A stretch of 64,000 nucleotides of DNA from Candidatus Peregrinibacteria bacterium (GTDB lineage: Bacteria; Patescibacteriota; Gracilibacteria; UBA1369): contig PLYH01000001.1 of NCBI GenBank assembly GCA_003153355.1, positions 224,565 through 288,564 on the forward strand. The letters are read 5' to 3'. Shown here piece by piece: positions 16,154 through 23,751 of this stretch (within the stretch, counting starts at the first letter, position 1; the number at the start of each line of letters is the position of its first letter). Under the pieces are notes generated by a model. That model worked only from the letters and a program-made list of their open reading frames with translations, did not search any database and had not been told where the DNA came from. Position numbers and translations under genes: made by a program.

Positions 16154-17053
16154 ATGATGAAAAAAATTTTAGCAGGCGCACTGTTTTTGACGCTCAGCGG
16201 AAGCATTCTTACAGCGTGCAGCGACGTCCAGGCAACAGACCAGCTGATCCATGAAAAGCTCATGGCCCAGTCGAGCCTGCAGACATCGCAAACCCAAACG
16301 CAGCAGGCACAGGAAATTAACGACCAAGAATCGCAGCAAATCAGCGGAGATTTGCCTCCGCAAACCCAAGAAACTCCAGCGCCGAAAGACGCATCAACAA
16401 TCGTTCCGATCATCATGTTTCACTATGTCCGGACCGTTGAAGCGGCAAAAGATCCTTTGGGTTACAATCTTTCCATCGAACCGCAGCAGTTTGAAAAAAT
16501 TCTCCAGTATCTTTCTACGAACGGTTATCACACGATCCACGTTGAAGATATCATCAAAGGATGGGTGCCGCCCAAAAGCATCATTCTTACTTTTGACGAC
16601 GGCTACGAAGATTTTTATACGACCGCGCGTCCCCTGTTGCAAAAATACGGATTTACGGCTTCAGAAGGTATTATCACCGGAAAAATGGACGGCGTTCAGT
16701 ACATGAGTCCTGACCAGGTAAAAGAGATCGACAAAGAAGGCTTTGAAATTCTTTCACACACAGTCCATCACACCGACCTCAACACGGACCCGAATCAAAA
16801 ATCGGAAATTTTCGACAGCAAAGCTTATCTTGAAAAACTTTTGAATAAAACTATTGATACATTGGTATACCCAGCCGGCCGATACGACAACACCACGCTT
16901 GGTTTCACCAAAGATGCCGGCTACAAAGTAGCTCTGACCACAAAACCGGGATACGCCGAATTAAGCGGTGACATGCTTCAGCTGCACCGCATCCGCATCG
17001 ATAACCGCGACGGCTATTTGGGCTTCATCAAAAAACTGAACTTCATTCCTTAG
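16154..17053 (+). CDS. lipoprotein polysaccharide deacetylase (NodB domain)
   Basis: Lipoprotein signal with lipobox LTAC (Cys22), then a Gln/Thr-rich linker (25-75) and a NodB/CE4 domain. Motifs: IIMFHYVR, the Asp pair ILTFDDGYEDF, the metal-binding His pair in LSHTVHHTDL, and VYPAGRYD. It probably removes N-acetyl groups from peptidoglycan or another wall polymer, outside the membrane. The second ATG at 16157 is equally possible. Its end overlaps mutY on the other strand by 4 bases. Confidence 0.85.
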   Translation: MMKKILAGALFLTLSGSILTACSDVQATDQLIHEKLMAQSSLQTSQTQTQQAQEINDQESQQISGDLPPQTQETPAPKDASTIVPIIMFHYVRTVEAAKDPLGYNLSIEPQQFEKILQYLSTNGYHTIHVEDIIKGWVPPKSIILTFDDGYEDFYTTARPLLQKYGFTASEGIITGKMDGVQYMSPDQVKEIDKEGFEILSHTVHHTDLNTDPNQKSEIFDSKAYLEKLLNKTIDTLVYPAGRYDNTTLGFTKDAGYKVALTTKPGYAELSGDMLQLHRIRIDNRDGYLGFIKKLNFIP

Positions 17054-18195
17054 TGGAGGAACATCGCTTTTTTGATTTCAAGAATCTCAATCACCTCTTG
17101 ATTGGCTTCAGGAAATTGATAAGAACGCAGTTCGGATGGATTGACCCAACGGAACTCCTGCTTTTCCAGGGCCTTTACTTCGCCCAACAAAAGCGAACAG
17201 CGGTGAAAACTTAAACGAACTTGAGTGCCTTCATGTTCGGTATCGGTTTTATAAAACGGCGGACGGACGGAAACTTCAATGCCCAGTTCTTCCATAAATT
17301 CACGCTTCAAACACTGACGTTCATCTTCACGCGCTTCAAGTTTTCCGCCGGGAAACTCCCACAAGCCCGCAAGCGGTTTGCCTTTCGGACGTTTGGTAAT
17401 GAGAATTTTTCCGTTATGGATGAGCACGCCAGCTGCAACTTTTATTGAATTTAAATCTCCTGCCAGCTTACCGCTTCGTCTTCTACCGGGCGCATCAACA
17501 CCTTCACCGTCCGCAAAAGCCAGGCCTTGCGCCACACGCGACATTTTGTAAACAGGCGTCTGCTTAAACGAACAAACTTTTTGAAAACAGCACTCTTCAC
17601 ATTTTGGCTGACGTGCATTGCAAATCAAAGCGCCGACGTCCATCAATCCATAGTTAAAATCGCGGCTGCTTAAATCACCGATATATTTTTGCGCGAACGC
17701 AAAACGTTCCTGGGGTTTTAATGTTTTCCACGTTTCGCCGAAAACTCTTTCAAAAATCCTGGAAATATTCGTATCCAATGCCGGAACTTTTTCACCGAAA
17801 GCAAAACTGGCAATGGCTGCGGCCGTGTACGAACCAACGCCAGGAAGTTTTTTTAATTCTTCATAGACCATGGGAAATTTGCCCCTAAAATCTTTCACAA
17901 TCACCTGGGCAGCTTTATGCATGTTCCGAGCACGGCGGTAGTAACCCAGTCCGCGCCAGCACTCGAGCACATCTTCCCAATTCGCTTTCGCCAGATCTTC
18001 AACCTTCGGAAACCGTTTCAAAAACCGCGCATAATACTCCTTCACGCGTTCGACTTGCGTTTGCTGAAGCATGATTTCTGAAACCCAAATTTCATATGGA
18101 TCGTGAGTGCGGCGCCACGGCAAGTCTCGGCGATTACGTTCATACCATGGGTGAAAAATTTTCCGGAACTCCATCGATGAAAGTTTTGATTTCAT
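17050..18195 (-). CDS. mutY: A/G-specific adenine glycosylase MutY with a complete Nudix domain
   Basis: Removes adenine mispaired with 8-oxoguanine. The N-terminal HhH-GPD part has the catalytic Glu40 (VSEIMLQQTQVERV), the helix-hairpin-helix LPGVGSYTAAAI, and Asp141 (PALDTNISRI); the iron-sulfur loop has Cys192, 199, 202 and 208 with the correct 6-2-5 spacing. The C-terminal domain (about 252-381) is MutT-like and keeps a full Nudix box (Gly284 to Ile306, with R298-E299 and E302-E303). In most MutY proteins this domain only reads 8-oxoG and the box is degenerate, so here it may also hydrolyse 8-oxo-dGTP. It lies 2 bases after rarA. Confidence 0.93.
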   Translation of the reverse strand: MKSKLSSMEFRKIFHPWYERNRRDLPWRRTHDPYEIWVSEIMLQQTQVERVKEYYARFLKRFPKVEDLAKANWEDVLECWRGLGYYRRARNMHKAAQVIVKDFRGKFPMVYEELKKLPGVGSYTAAAIASFAFGEKVPALDTNISRIFERVFGETWKTLKPQERFAFAQKYIGDLSSRDFNYGLMDVGALICNARQPKCEECCFQKVCSFKQTPVYKMSRVAQGLAFADGEGVDAPGRRRSGKLAGDLNSIKVAAGVLIHNGKILITKRPKGKPLAGLWEFPGGKLEAREDERQCLKREFMEELGIEVSVRPPFYKTDTEHEGTQVRLSFHRCSLLLGEVKALEKQEFRWVNPSELRSYQFPEANQEVIEILEIKKAMFLH

Positions 18196-18197
18196 GC

Positions 18198-19505
18198 TTA
18201 GCGTTTAAACTGCTCCCGGATCTTTTCCAGTTTTTCTTTGATGCGCGCTTCAATGCCGCGGTCGGTTGGATGATAATAATGTTTGCCCGCGATTTGATCG
18301 GGCAAATGGACCTGCCCCGCAATCCCCTCCTCAAATTTATGAGCGTATTGGTAATCTTTGCCGTAGCCCCATTCTTTCATGAGTTTGGTCGGAGCGTTGC
18401 GGATGTGGAAAGGCACTTCCAGATTCCCGGTCTCACGGATTTCTCTTTGAATCGAACCATATGCGGTATAAGCAGCATTGCTTTTTGGAGCCATGCTTAA
18501 ATAAATCACGCACTGCGCCAGATTCACTCCGCACTCCGGCATGCCGTTAAAATGACAGGCCTGCTGCACCGCAACGGCCTGCTGCAAAGCGTTCGGATCA
18601 GCCATGCCGATATCTTCGGAAGCAAACCTGATTAAACGGCGCGCAATATAAAGCGGATCTTCGCCGCCTTCCAGCATCCGTATCATCCAATAGAGCGCTC
18701 CGTCGGGATCACTGTCACGCATACTTTTGTGGAGCGCGGAAATAATATTGTAATGCTCCTCACCTTTTTTGTCATAACGGAGATTTTTTCTTTGAAGCAC
18801 TTTTTGAATCTCGTCGTGACTGATGGAATCTTTTTTGACGAGTTTGATAATGATTTCAAGAGTATTCAGCAATGAACGCGCGTCGCCATTTGCAAACTGA
18901 ATCAAAAAATTACGACCCTGTTCATCGATTTTCAAAGTTTTTCTTTTCTCAAGTTCGGCAACTTTCGCAGTGGCACGATCCAAAATCGCACCCAGCGCCT
19001 GTTCATCCAAAGCTTTAAAAACAAAAACCTGCGAACGAGAGAGCAAAGCCGAAATAACTTCAAACGAAGGATTTTCAGTGGTCGCACCGATCAAAATAAT
19101 CGTGCCGTCTTCAACATGCGGCAGCAAAGCATCCTGCTGTGATTTACTGAAACGGTGAATTTCATCCACGAACAAAACTGTCCGCTGGTTCATTTTCTTT
19201 CGCTCGCGGGCGCGTTCCACAACTTTGCGCACCTCGGGCACGCCGCCGGTGACCGCGCTCATCGTTTCAAAATCTGCTTTGGTTTCCTGCGCCACGATCA
19301 TGGCCAGGGTGGTTTTGCCCGTACCCGGCGGACCGTAAAAAATCATCGAATGAAGTTTGTCTTCTTTAATCAGTTCGCGCAGCAGCTTCCCGTCGCCTAC
19401 GATATCCTCCTGTCCGAAATACTCTTCCAAAGTTTTCGGACGCAAAAGATGCGCGAGCGGCTGTGACCACAAAGAATCGGATTGTGCTTCAAAAAGTGTA
19501 CTCAT
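18198..19505 (-). CDS. rarA: replication-associated recombination protein RarA (AAA+ ATPase)
   Basis: AAA+ ATPase related to clamp loaders; works at stalled forks. Walker [14 protein letters not shown] (about 57-69), Walker [11 protein letters not shown], sensor-1 [14 protein letters not shown], and the RarA/MgsA C-terminal region ([31 protein letters not shown]). Length 435 aa is normal. It is followed within 2 bases by mutY and preceded by a small zinc-ribbon gene, forming a minus-strand repair group. Confidence 0.95.
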   Translation of the reverse strand: MSTLFEAQSDSLWSQPLAHLLRPKTLEEYFGQEDIVGDGKLLRELIKEDKLHSMIFYGPPGTGKTTLAMIVAQETKADFETMSAVTGGVPEVRKVVERARERKKMNQRTVLFVDEIHRFSKSQQDALLPHVEDGTIILIGATTENPSFEVISALLSRSQVFVFKALDEQALGAILDRATAKVAELEKRKTLKIDEQGRNFLIQFANGDARSLLNTLEIIIKLVKKDSISHDEIQKVLQRKNLRYDKKGEEHYNIISALHKSMRDSDPDGALYWMIRMLEGGEDPLYIARRLIRFASEDIGMADPNALQQAVAVQQACHFNGMPECGVNLAQCVIYLSMAPKSNAAYTAYGSIQREIRETGNLEVPFHIRNAPTKLMKEWGYGKDYQYAHKFEEGIAGQVHLPDQIAGKHYYHPTDRGIEARIKEKLEKIREQFKR

Positions 19506-19553
19506 GGATTACCATGATGACCCTTTTTCTGCAGAGCGGTCAATAGTTAAACT

Positions 19554-19685
19554 TCAAGCGCCCCTTTTTGCAATACGATAACGACCAGGCAAGCATTTAG
19601 GGCACACCGGACGGGAACTACTTTTATAAAACCTATGGCCGCGGCTGCAGATTATTAATTTCTTTGCAGTTTTTTTCATGTTCAT
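19554..19685 (-). CDS. 43-residue zinc-ribbon-like protein
   Basis: Read directly from the minus strand: starts MNMKKTAKKLIICSRGHRF, contains CSRGH and CPKC motifs (Cys13, His17, Cys28, Cys31), and ends RYRIAKRGA followed by TGA. The C-x3-H...C-x2-C set and the KSSSRPVCPKC segment resemble a widespread small zinc-ribbon family whose members read GH-x-F/Y-x-KSSDCPTCP. It starts 72 bases upstream of a hairpin that ends the neighbouring gene and lies 48 bases before rarA on the same strand, so it may be the first gene of the rarA-mutY operon. Function unknown; RNA or DNA binding is plausible. Confidence 0.6.
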   Translation of the reverse strand: MNMKKTAKKLIICSRGHRFYKSSSRPVCPKCLPGRYRIAKRGA

Positions 19686-19703
19686 ATCAAAAAAATAATA
19701 TAA

Positions 19704-19737
19704 AAGCCCCCGGCTCCACAAGGAATGACAGGGGCTT
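19704..19737 (-). terminator. intrinsic terminator of the Cys-rich membrane protein gene
   Basis: Stem AAGCCCC (19704-19710)/GGGGCTT (19731-19737). On the minus strand it is followed by a T-rich tract. It separates the 80-residue gene from the zinc-ribbon/rarA group. Confidence 0.75.
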
Positions 19738-19757
19738 ATATTTTCAAAACTTTAACA

Positions 19758-20000
19758 CTATTTTCTCATCTTCATACCATCTTTCATTCCGCATGCTGAA
19801 CATCCGCAACCGCAGCTGCAGCCGCCCATGCCCATTCCGCCTTTGCATCCGCAGAAAAGATCATGGATACCGACGAGAACCAAAATTAAAGGCCAGTACT
19901 GACCGAGGGTAATTTGTGGCACGATGTTAAAAGTTCCCAATGCAAAAAATATGCCGAGAACCAAAAGGAGTCCGCCTTTGCATTTTTTTCCCATCATCAT
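19758..20000 (-). CDS. small membrane protein with Cys-rich tail
   Basis: 80 residues. Two hydrophobic segments (about 10-28 and 36-50; QYWPLILVLVGIHDLF) resemble the LiaI/LiaF-like membrane domain (DUF5668 type). The tail packs Cys50, 52, 61, 63, 65, 67 and 70 among Gly and Met, which looks like a metal-binding or thiol-rich patch. It is a monocistronic gene with its own promoter and terminator. Role unknown; metal or redox sensing at the membrane is a guess. Confidence 0.6.
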   Translation of the reverse strand: MMMGKKCKGGLLLVLGIFFALGTFNIVPQITLGQYWPLILVLVGIHDLFCGCKGGMGMGGCSCGCGCSACGMKDGMKMRK

Positions 20001-20033
20001 AATAGAGAGGGTTAAGAATAAACTAATAGTCGT

Positions 20034-20062
20034 ATTGTAAATCTTTTCAGCTTTGCAGTAAA
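20034..20062 (-). promoter_or_regulatory. promoter of the Cys-rich membrane protein gene
   Basis: On the minus strand TTTACT (20057-20062), 17-base spacer, TACAAT (20034-20039), 34 bases before the ATG at 20000. Confidence 0.5.
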
Positions 20063-20086
20063 GAAAAACGCGCTCTGGAAAAACAT

Positions 20087-20115
20087 TTGCATCCGTTCAA
20101 AACCAGGCATACGAT
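20087..20115 (+). promoter_or_regulatory. promoter of the HAD-like hydrolase gene
   Basis: TTGCAT (20087-20092), 17-base spacer, TACGAT (20110-20115), 26 bases before the ATG. Confidence 0.45.
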
Positions 20116-20140
20116 AATATCTCATCTTTAAATTTTAAAA

Positions 20141-21094
20141 ATGGAACAGGTCCAAACGCAAAACAGTTTCGAAGATTTTCACGGCAAGGATTTCGGCAAC
20201 ATCACAGATATTATTTGGGATGGCGATAACACCATTTGGGATTGGATGAAATACGCCGTTGAAGCCTACGAAGCCATGGCCAAAGCCATTGCACACGAAA
20301 CAAACATTGCCGAAGACGATGTCGTTGCAGCAATGAAAAAATTCTACACCAAAGCCGGAACCATTGAAGACGCAGGTCTTATCCAGGGAATGGTCGAGGA
20401 AGGATTTTTTAAATCCGTCCCCGATTTCGATCAAAACAAACTGATTGAAAAAGCGCAAAAAGCTTTTACCCACGAAAGAAAAAAACACCTTAAAGTATAT
20501 CCGGGCATTCACAAAGTCATCAAAACCGTCGCGGAAAACGGGATCAGGAACAGAATTTTAACCGACGCTCCGTCCGGACAGGCGGGACAACGCATCAGAC
20601 GTTCAAAAATCAATCCTTTCCTGAGTCAGGTCAATGCCCAGCCTGCAAGAGCGGTAAAAGATCTTCCGCCGAAATTCCTGAAACGTGAGCAGCGCGGACT
20701 TTACAGCCTTGATTTCGAAATAACCGAAGTTCCGTGGGAAAAACCTTACAGTAATCTGGAAGAGATCCTGAAAATGACCCGTGAACAGATCCGCAAACAT
20801 GTCGTCATCATCGGCGATAACGACAAAAAAGATATGGAACTCGCGCGCCTGTATGGCTGCCGCGGCATTCACGCGGTTTACGGCGAAACGCACGAAAGCC
20901 TTCTCAAAAGACTGCTTCGTTTTGCTCCCGAAAGAGTCGCAAAAAAAAACGTTGCGCTCAAGGGCACAAGCGGCACGGACGGAAAAGAACAACACGGTGA
21001 ACCCGCCGCCGATCATCGAGGAAAAATCATCAAAGTGACGGATCCTTACGAAATCCTCAAAATCCTCGGCATCAAATCAAAAAGAAAATGGTAG
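20141..21094 (+). CDS. HAD-superfamily hydrolase
   Basis: Probable phosphatase. Motif I is IWDGDNTIWDW (D-x-D-x-T type, about residues 24-34), motif II a Thr in RILTDAPSG, a Lys in WEKPYSN (motif III), and motif IV VVIIGDNDKKDMELA. A helical cap fills residues 40-120. The tail (280-317) is polar and may be a short helper region. Neighbours give no clue to the substrate. Length 317 aa is on the long side for the family. Confidence 0.75.
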   Translation: MEQVQTQNSFEDFHGKDFGNITDIIWDGDNTIWDWMKYAVEAYEAMAKAIAHETNIAEDDVVAAMKKFYTKAGTIEDAGLIQGMVEEGFFKSVPDFDQNKLIEKAQKAFTHERKKHLKVYPGIHKVIKTVAENGIRNRILTDAPSGQAGQRIRRSKINPFLSQVNAQPARAVKDLPPKFLKREQRGLYSLDFEITEVPWEKPYSNLEEILKMTREQIRKHVVIIGDNDKKDMELARLYGCRGIHAVYGETHESLLKRLLRFAPERVAKKNVALKGTSGTDGKEQHGEPAADHRGKIIKVTDPYEILKILGIKSKRKW

Positions 21095-21130
21095 AACTTC
21101 CAGGCCGGCCGGGTGACCAATAAGAGCATC

Positions 21131-21159
21131 TTGCTAAAAATCGTCTTTTCTCGTACTCT
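21131..21159 (+). promoter_or_regulatory. promoter of the SOD gene
   Basis: TTGCTA (21131-21136), 17-base spacer, TACTCT (21154-21159). Another hexamer TATAAA overlaps just downstream. Confidence 0.4.
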
Positions 21160-21189
21160 ATAAAGAGCACAATCGCTAACTTCATTCTT

Positions 21190-21792
21190 ATGAAATACGA
21201 AGCAAAACCATTGCCGTTCCTTAAACCGTTGACCGGCATTTCCGAAAAAACCATGATGATTCATCATGACAAGCTTTATGTGGGTTATGTGAATAAGAGA
21301 AACGAGATCGAAGAAAAACTCGCGACCGCTGACCGTTCGCTCGCCAACGCCACCTACAGCGAATACGGCGAACTCAAGCGCGAAGAAAGTTTTGCAGCCA
21401 ACGGCATTTTTCTCCACGAATATTATTTCAACGTCCTTGGCGGTGAAGGCAAACAAGGCGGAGATTTGGTGAAAGCGATTGAAAAAGAGTTCGGTTCATA
21501 CGACAAATGGCTCGAAGATTTCAAAGCTGCAGGCATGGTTGCACGCGGCTGGGTGGTACTCGCCTACGATTTCAACGACAACCGCCTCCACAACTATCTG
21601 TGTGACGGCCACAACCACGGCGGAATCTGGGGAGCAATGCCGGTCGTTGTATTGGATATGTACGAACATGCATACTTTATTGATTACGGTTCCGACCGCA
21701 AAACGTACATTGAAGACTACATGAAAAACCTCAATTGGGATTCGGCGAACAACCTCTACGCCAACGTCGTAAAAATGATGCCAAAAGCTTAA
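21190..21792 (+). CDS. superoxide dismutase, Fe/Mn family
   Basis: Converts superoxide to hydrogen peroxide and oxygen. The four metal ligands can be placed: first His in MIHHDKLY (about 25), His76 in FLHEYYF, Asp156 and His160 in VVLDMYEHAYF. The usual KHH after the first ligand is KLY here, and the second-shell Gln often seen before the Asp ligand is replaced by GHNHGG, so a His may take that place. The residue two before Asp156 is Val. These positions influence metal preference, so Fe versus Mn cannot be called. No signal peptide: cytoplasmic. It leads a three-gene run with a zinc protein and a ferredoxin. Confidence 0.9.
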   Translation: MKYEAKPLPFLKPLTGISEKTMMIHHDKLYVGYVNKRNEIEEKLATADRSLANATYSEYGELKREESFAANGIFLHEYYFNVLGGEGKQGGDLVKAIEKEFGSYDKWLEDFKAAGMVARGWVVLAYDFNDNRLHNYLCDGHNHGGIWGAMPVVVLDMYEHAYFIDYGSDRKTYIEDYMKNLNWDSANNLYANVVKMMPKA

Positions 21793-21814
21793 TCTTCTAA
21801 CCCTCTTTACACTC

Positions 21815-22321
21815 ATGCCTGCAAGTAAAAGCAAATCCGAACCAAGAAGTGGAGCCTCAACGTTCTTAAAAGGCAAAAAAGGCGGACGTCTGAAACTGCT
21901 CTGCCGTTACTGCCACGCCGTTTATGACGGCAAAGGCTGGATTCCGTTTAAAAAAATGGACCCGAAAATGATTGATCAACTCCACGCGAGCGTGTGTCCT
22001 GCCTGCCACGAAACCATGAGCCACCTTTCCGACGGCGTACTGCACATTCAGGGAGCCGGAGTAAAAGCGCATCTCACCGACATCACGAACCTCATCAAAA
22101 AAATGGGCAAAGAGGCTGAAGGCAGAAACATTCTGGACCGCGTTGAACGCGTTGACCAGGACCGCAACGGATTGATGGTGTACACAACGATCAACCAGCT
22201 CGCCGTCAAAATCGGCAAGGCTGTAGCCAGCGCTTACAAAGGCGGAAAACTGGAGATCAAATGGTCACGCGAAGACAAACCTGTGGAAGTGTATTGGACC
22301 TACGACAAAGTTAAGAAATAA
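21815..22321 (+). CDS. BCAM0308/NMD3-like zinc protein
   Basis: 168 residues with two Cys pairs, Cys30-x2-Cys33 (LLCRYCHAVYDGKGW) and Cys61-x2-Cys64 (SVCPACHETM), which should bind one zinc. The second half (ILDRVERVDQDRNG, VYTTINQLAVKIGKAV, AYKGGKLEI) matches the layout of the bacterial BCAM0308 family, distantly like the N-terminal part of eukaryotic NMD3. Function of the family is not established to my knowledge. It follows SOD by 22 bases and precedes the ferredoxin by 2, so the three are probably co-expressed. Confidence 0.6.
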   Translation: MPASKSKSEPRSGASTFLKGKKGGRLKLLCRYCHAVYDGKGWIPFKKMDPKMIDQLHASVCPACHETMSHLSDGVLHIQGAGVKAHLTDITNLIKKMGKEAEGRNILDRVERVDQDRNGLMVYTTINQLAVKIGKAVASAYKGGKLEIKWSREDKPVEVYWTYDKVKK

Positions 22322-22323
22322 TT

Positions 22324-22545
22324 ATGAAAGTCGTTGTTGACCGTGATCTCTGTATTGGCGCCGCCCCGTGCGTCGCCATTGCCGGATCCGTTTTCCAGCT
22401 GGATGAAGAAGGCAAAGCAATCATCATTGATGAAAAAGGGGCAGATGACGAAACGATTAAACTGGCCGCGGAAGCATGCCCGACCCGCGCGATTATTTTG
22501 ACTGAAGAAGAAACCGGCAAACAAATCTATCCGCCGGAAGCGTAG
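22324..22545 (+). CDS. ferredoxin, probable [3Fe-4S] type
   Basis: 73 residues with exactly three cysteines: Cys10, Cys16 and Cys52 (DLCIGAAPCVA and EACPTRAI). A [4Fe-4S] mono-cluster ferredoxin has a fourth Cys midway between the first two; position 13 is Ala, which points to a [3Fe-4S] cluster. The VFQLDEEGKA loop and the acidic surface are typical. It may supply electrons to a partner not in the window, or work with the SOD as a superoxide-reducing or repair pair (inference from position only). Confidence 0.8.
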   Translation: MKVVVDRDLCIGAAPCVAIAGSVFQLDEEGKAIIIDEKGADDETIKLAAEACPTRAIILTEEETGKQIYPPEA

Positions 22546-22552
22546 AACAAAA

Positions 22553-22582
22553 CCTCTTCCAACTCCATCAAGAGGATTTTTT
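22553..22582 (+). terminator. intrinsic terminator after the ferredoxin
   Basis: Stem CCTCTT (22553-22558)/AAGAGG (22570-22575) with an 11-base loop and T-run to 22582; closes the SOD-zinc protein-ferredoxin group. Confidence 0.75.
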
Positions 22583-22693
22583 CATCTCAGCTTGTCCGGC
22601 TCACTGATAAAAGAGTAAGCTTTTTTCCTGTGTGCGCTTACGAACCCGCGCAACCTTACGCGCGATATTCAACACACAGATTGTACCTTTGTC

Positions 22694-23659
22694 ATGGAAA
22701 TTTCCCCAACCATTGCCGGACAGATTGTTCGCGCGTGCGATGAAGCGCAGCGCATCGTAATTATTTCGCACCGCAATCCGGACGCGGATTCCATCGGCAG
22801 CAACCTGGCTTTGCGGCAACTTTTGGAAAGCATGGGGAAAAATGTGATTTCCGCATGCGTGGACATCGTGCCGAAAGAACTCGGCTTCCTTCCAAACGTC
22901 ACGACGTTTCAAACATCATTCGACCTCAATGCGACCGACCTGATGATCTGCGTGGATGCGGGATCAATTCCGCAAACAGGATTCCTGGACCGGCAGCCGG
23001 AAATTTTTGAAAGCAAAAAACCGATCATCAACATTGACCATCATCCTTCCAATCATGGATATGGATCGATAAATTTGATCATCGCTGACGCGGCTTCAAC
23101 AACGCTCGTCATCTATAATCTTTTCAAACTTCTTGGCGTCATCATCACGCCGCAAATCGCAACCTGCCTTTTGTGCGGACTCTATTACGACACCGGCAGC
23201 TTTATGCACTCCAACGTCTGCGACGAAGTCTACCAGACCGCATCCGAACTCATGTCCGCGGGCGCGGACTTCTGCTCCATCGTCAAAAACATGTACAAAA
23301 ACCGCAGCATCGAACAGCTCAAAACCTGGGGCAAAATTCTGGAAGGCATGAAGGTCACACCGAACAATGTAGTGGTTTCGGGCATCACGCAAAAAGAGCT
23401 CGACGCGTGCTGTGCATCCACGGTAGAAACCAGCGGCATCATTGATTACCTCAGCACTGTGAAAGACGCAGAATTTGCCACACTTTTGGTTGAAGACGAT
23501 AAAGGCAGCGTGCGCGGCTCATTCCGCACACGTAAAAACGAGATAAACTTAAGCGAAATGGCCGGAATGTTCGGCGGAGGCGGCCATAAAAAAGCTTCCG
23601 GGTTCAACCTTCCCGGCGTGCTCCAAAAAGAGACGGTTTGGACAATAAAACCGGAATAA
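22694..23659 (+). CDS. DHH/DHHA1 phosphoesterase, NrnA-like
   Basis: Probably degrades nano-RNA and/or dephosphorylates pAp. DHH motifs: VIISHRNPDADSIGSN (Asp/His metal ligands), ICVDAG, the name-giving NIDHHPSNHGYG, and GLYYDTGSFMH; DHHA1 at the end has GMFGGGGHKKASGF for substrate binding. Length 321 aa equals NrnA. c-di-AMP phosphodiesterases (GdpP) have extra membrane and PAS parts, missing here. Confidence 0.88.
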   Translation: MEISPTIAGQIVRACDEAQRIVIISHRNPDADSIGSNLALRQLLESMGKNVISACVDIVPKELGFLPNVTTFQTSFDLNATDLMICVDAGSIPQTGFLDRQPEIFESKKPIINIDHHPSNHGYGSINLIIADAASTTLVIYNLFKLLGVIITPQIATCLLCGLYYDTGSFMHSNVCDEVYQTASELMSAGADFCSIVKNMYKNRSIEQLKTWGKILEGMKVTPNNVVVSGITQKELDACCASTVETSGIIDYLSTVKDAEFATLLVEDDKGSVRGSFRTRKNEINLSEMAGMFGGGGHKKASGFNLPGVLQKETVWTIKPE

Positions 23660-23708
23660 AATAAGTCAACTCTACTTACCGCAAAAATCTTTCCCAAAAC
23701 GATCTCTT

Positions 23709-23736
23709 TTGCTACGATCCAGTCACCCAGTAATAG
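23709..23736 (+). promoter_or_regulatory. candidate promoter of the ATP-cone gene
   Basis: TTGCTA (23709-23714), 16-base spacer, TAATAG (23731-23736), with TAGTAT overlapping slightly downstream. Weak to moderate. Confidence 0.3.
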
Positions 23737-23751
23737 TATACTTTTTCCCTT

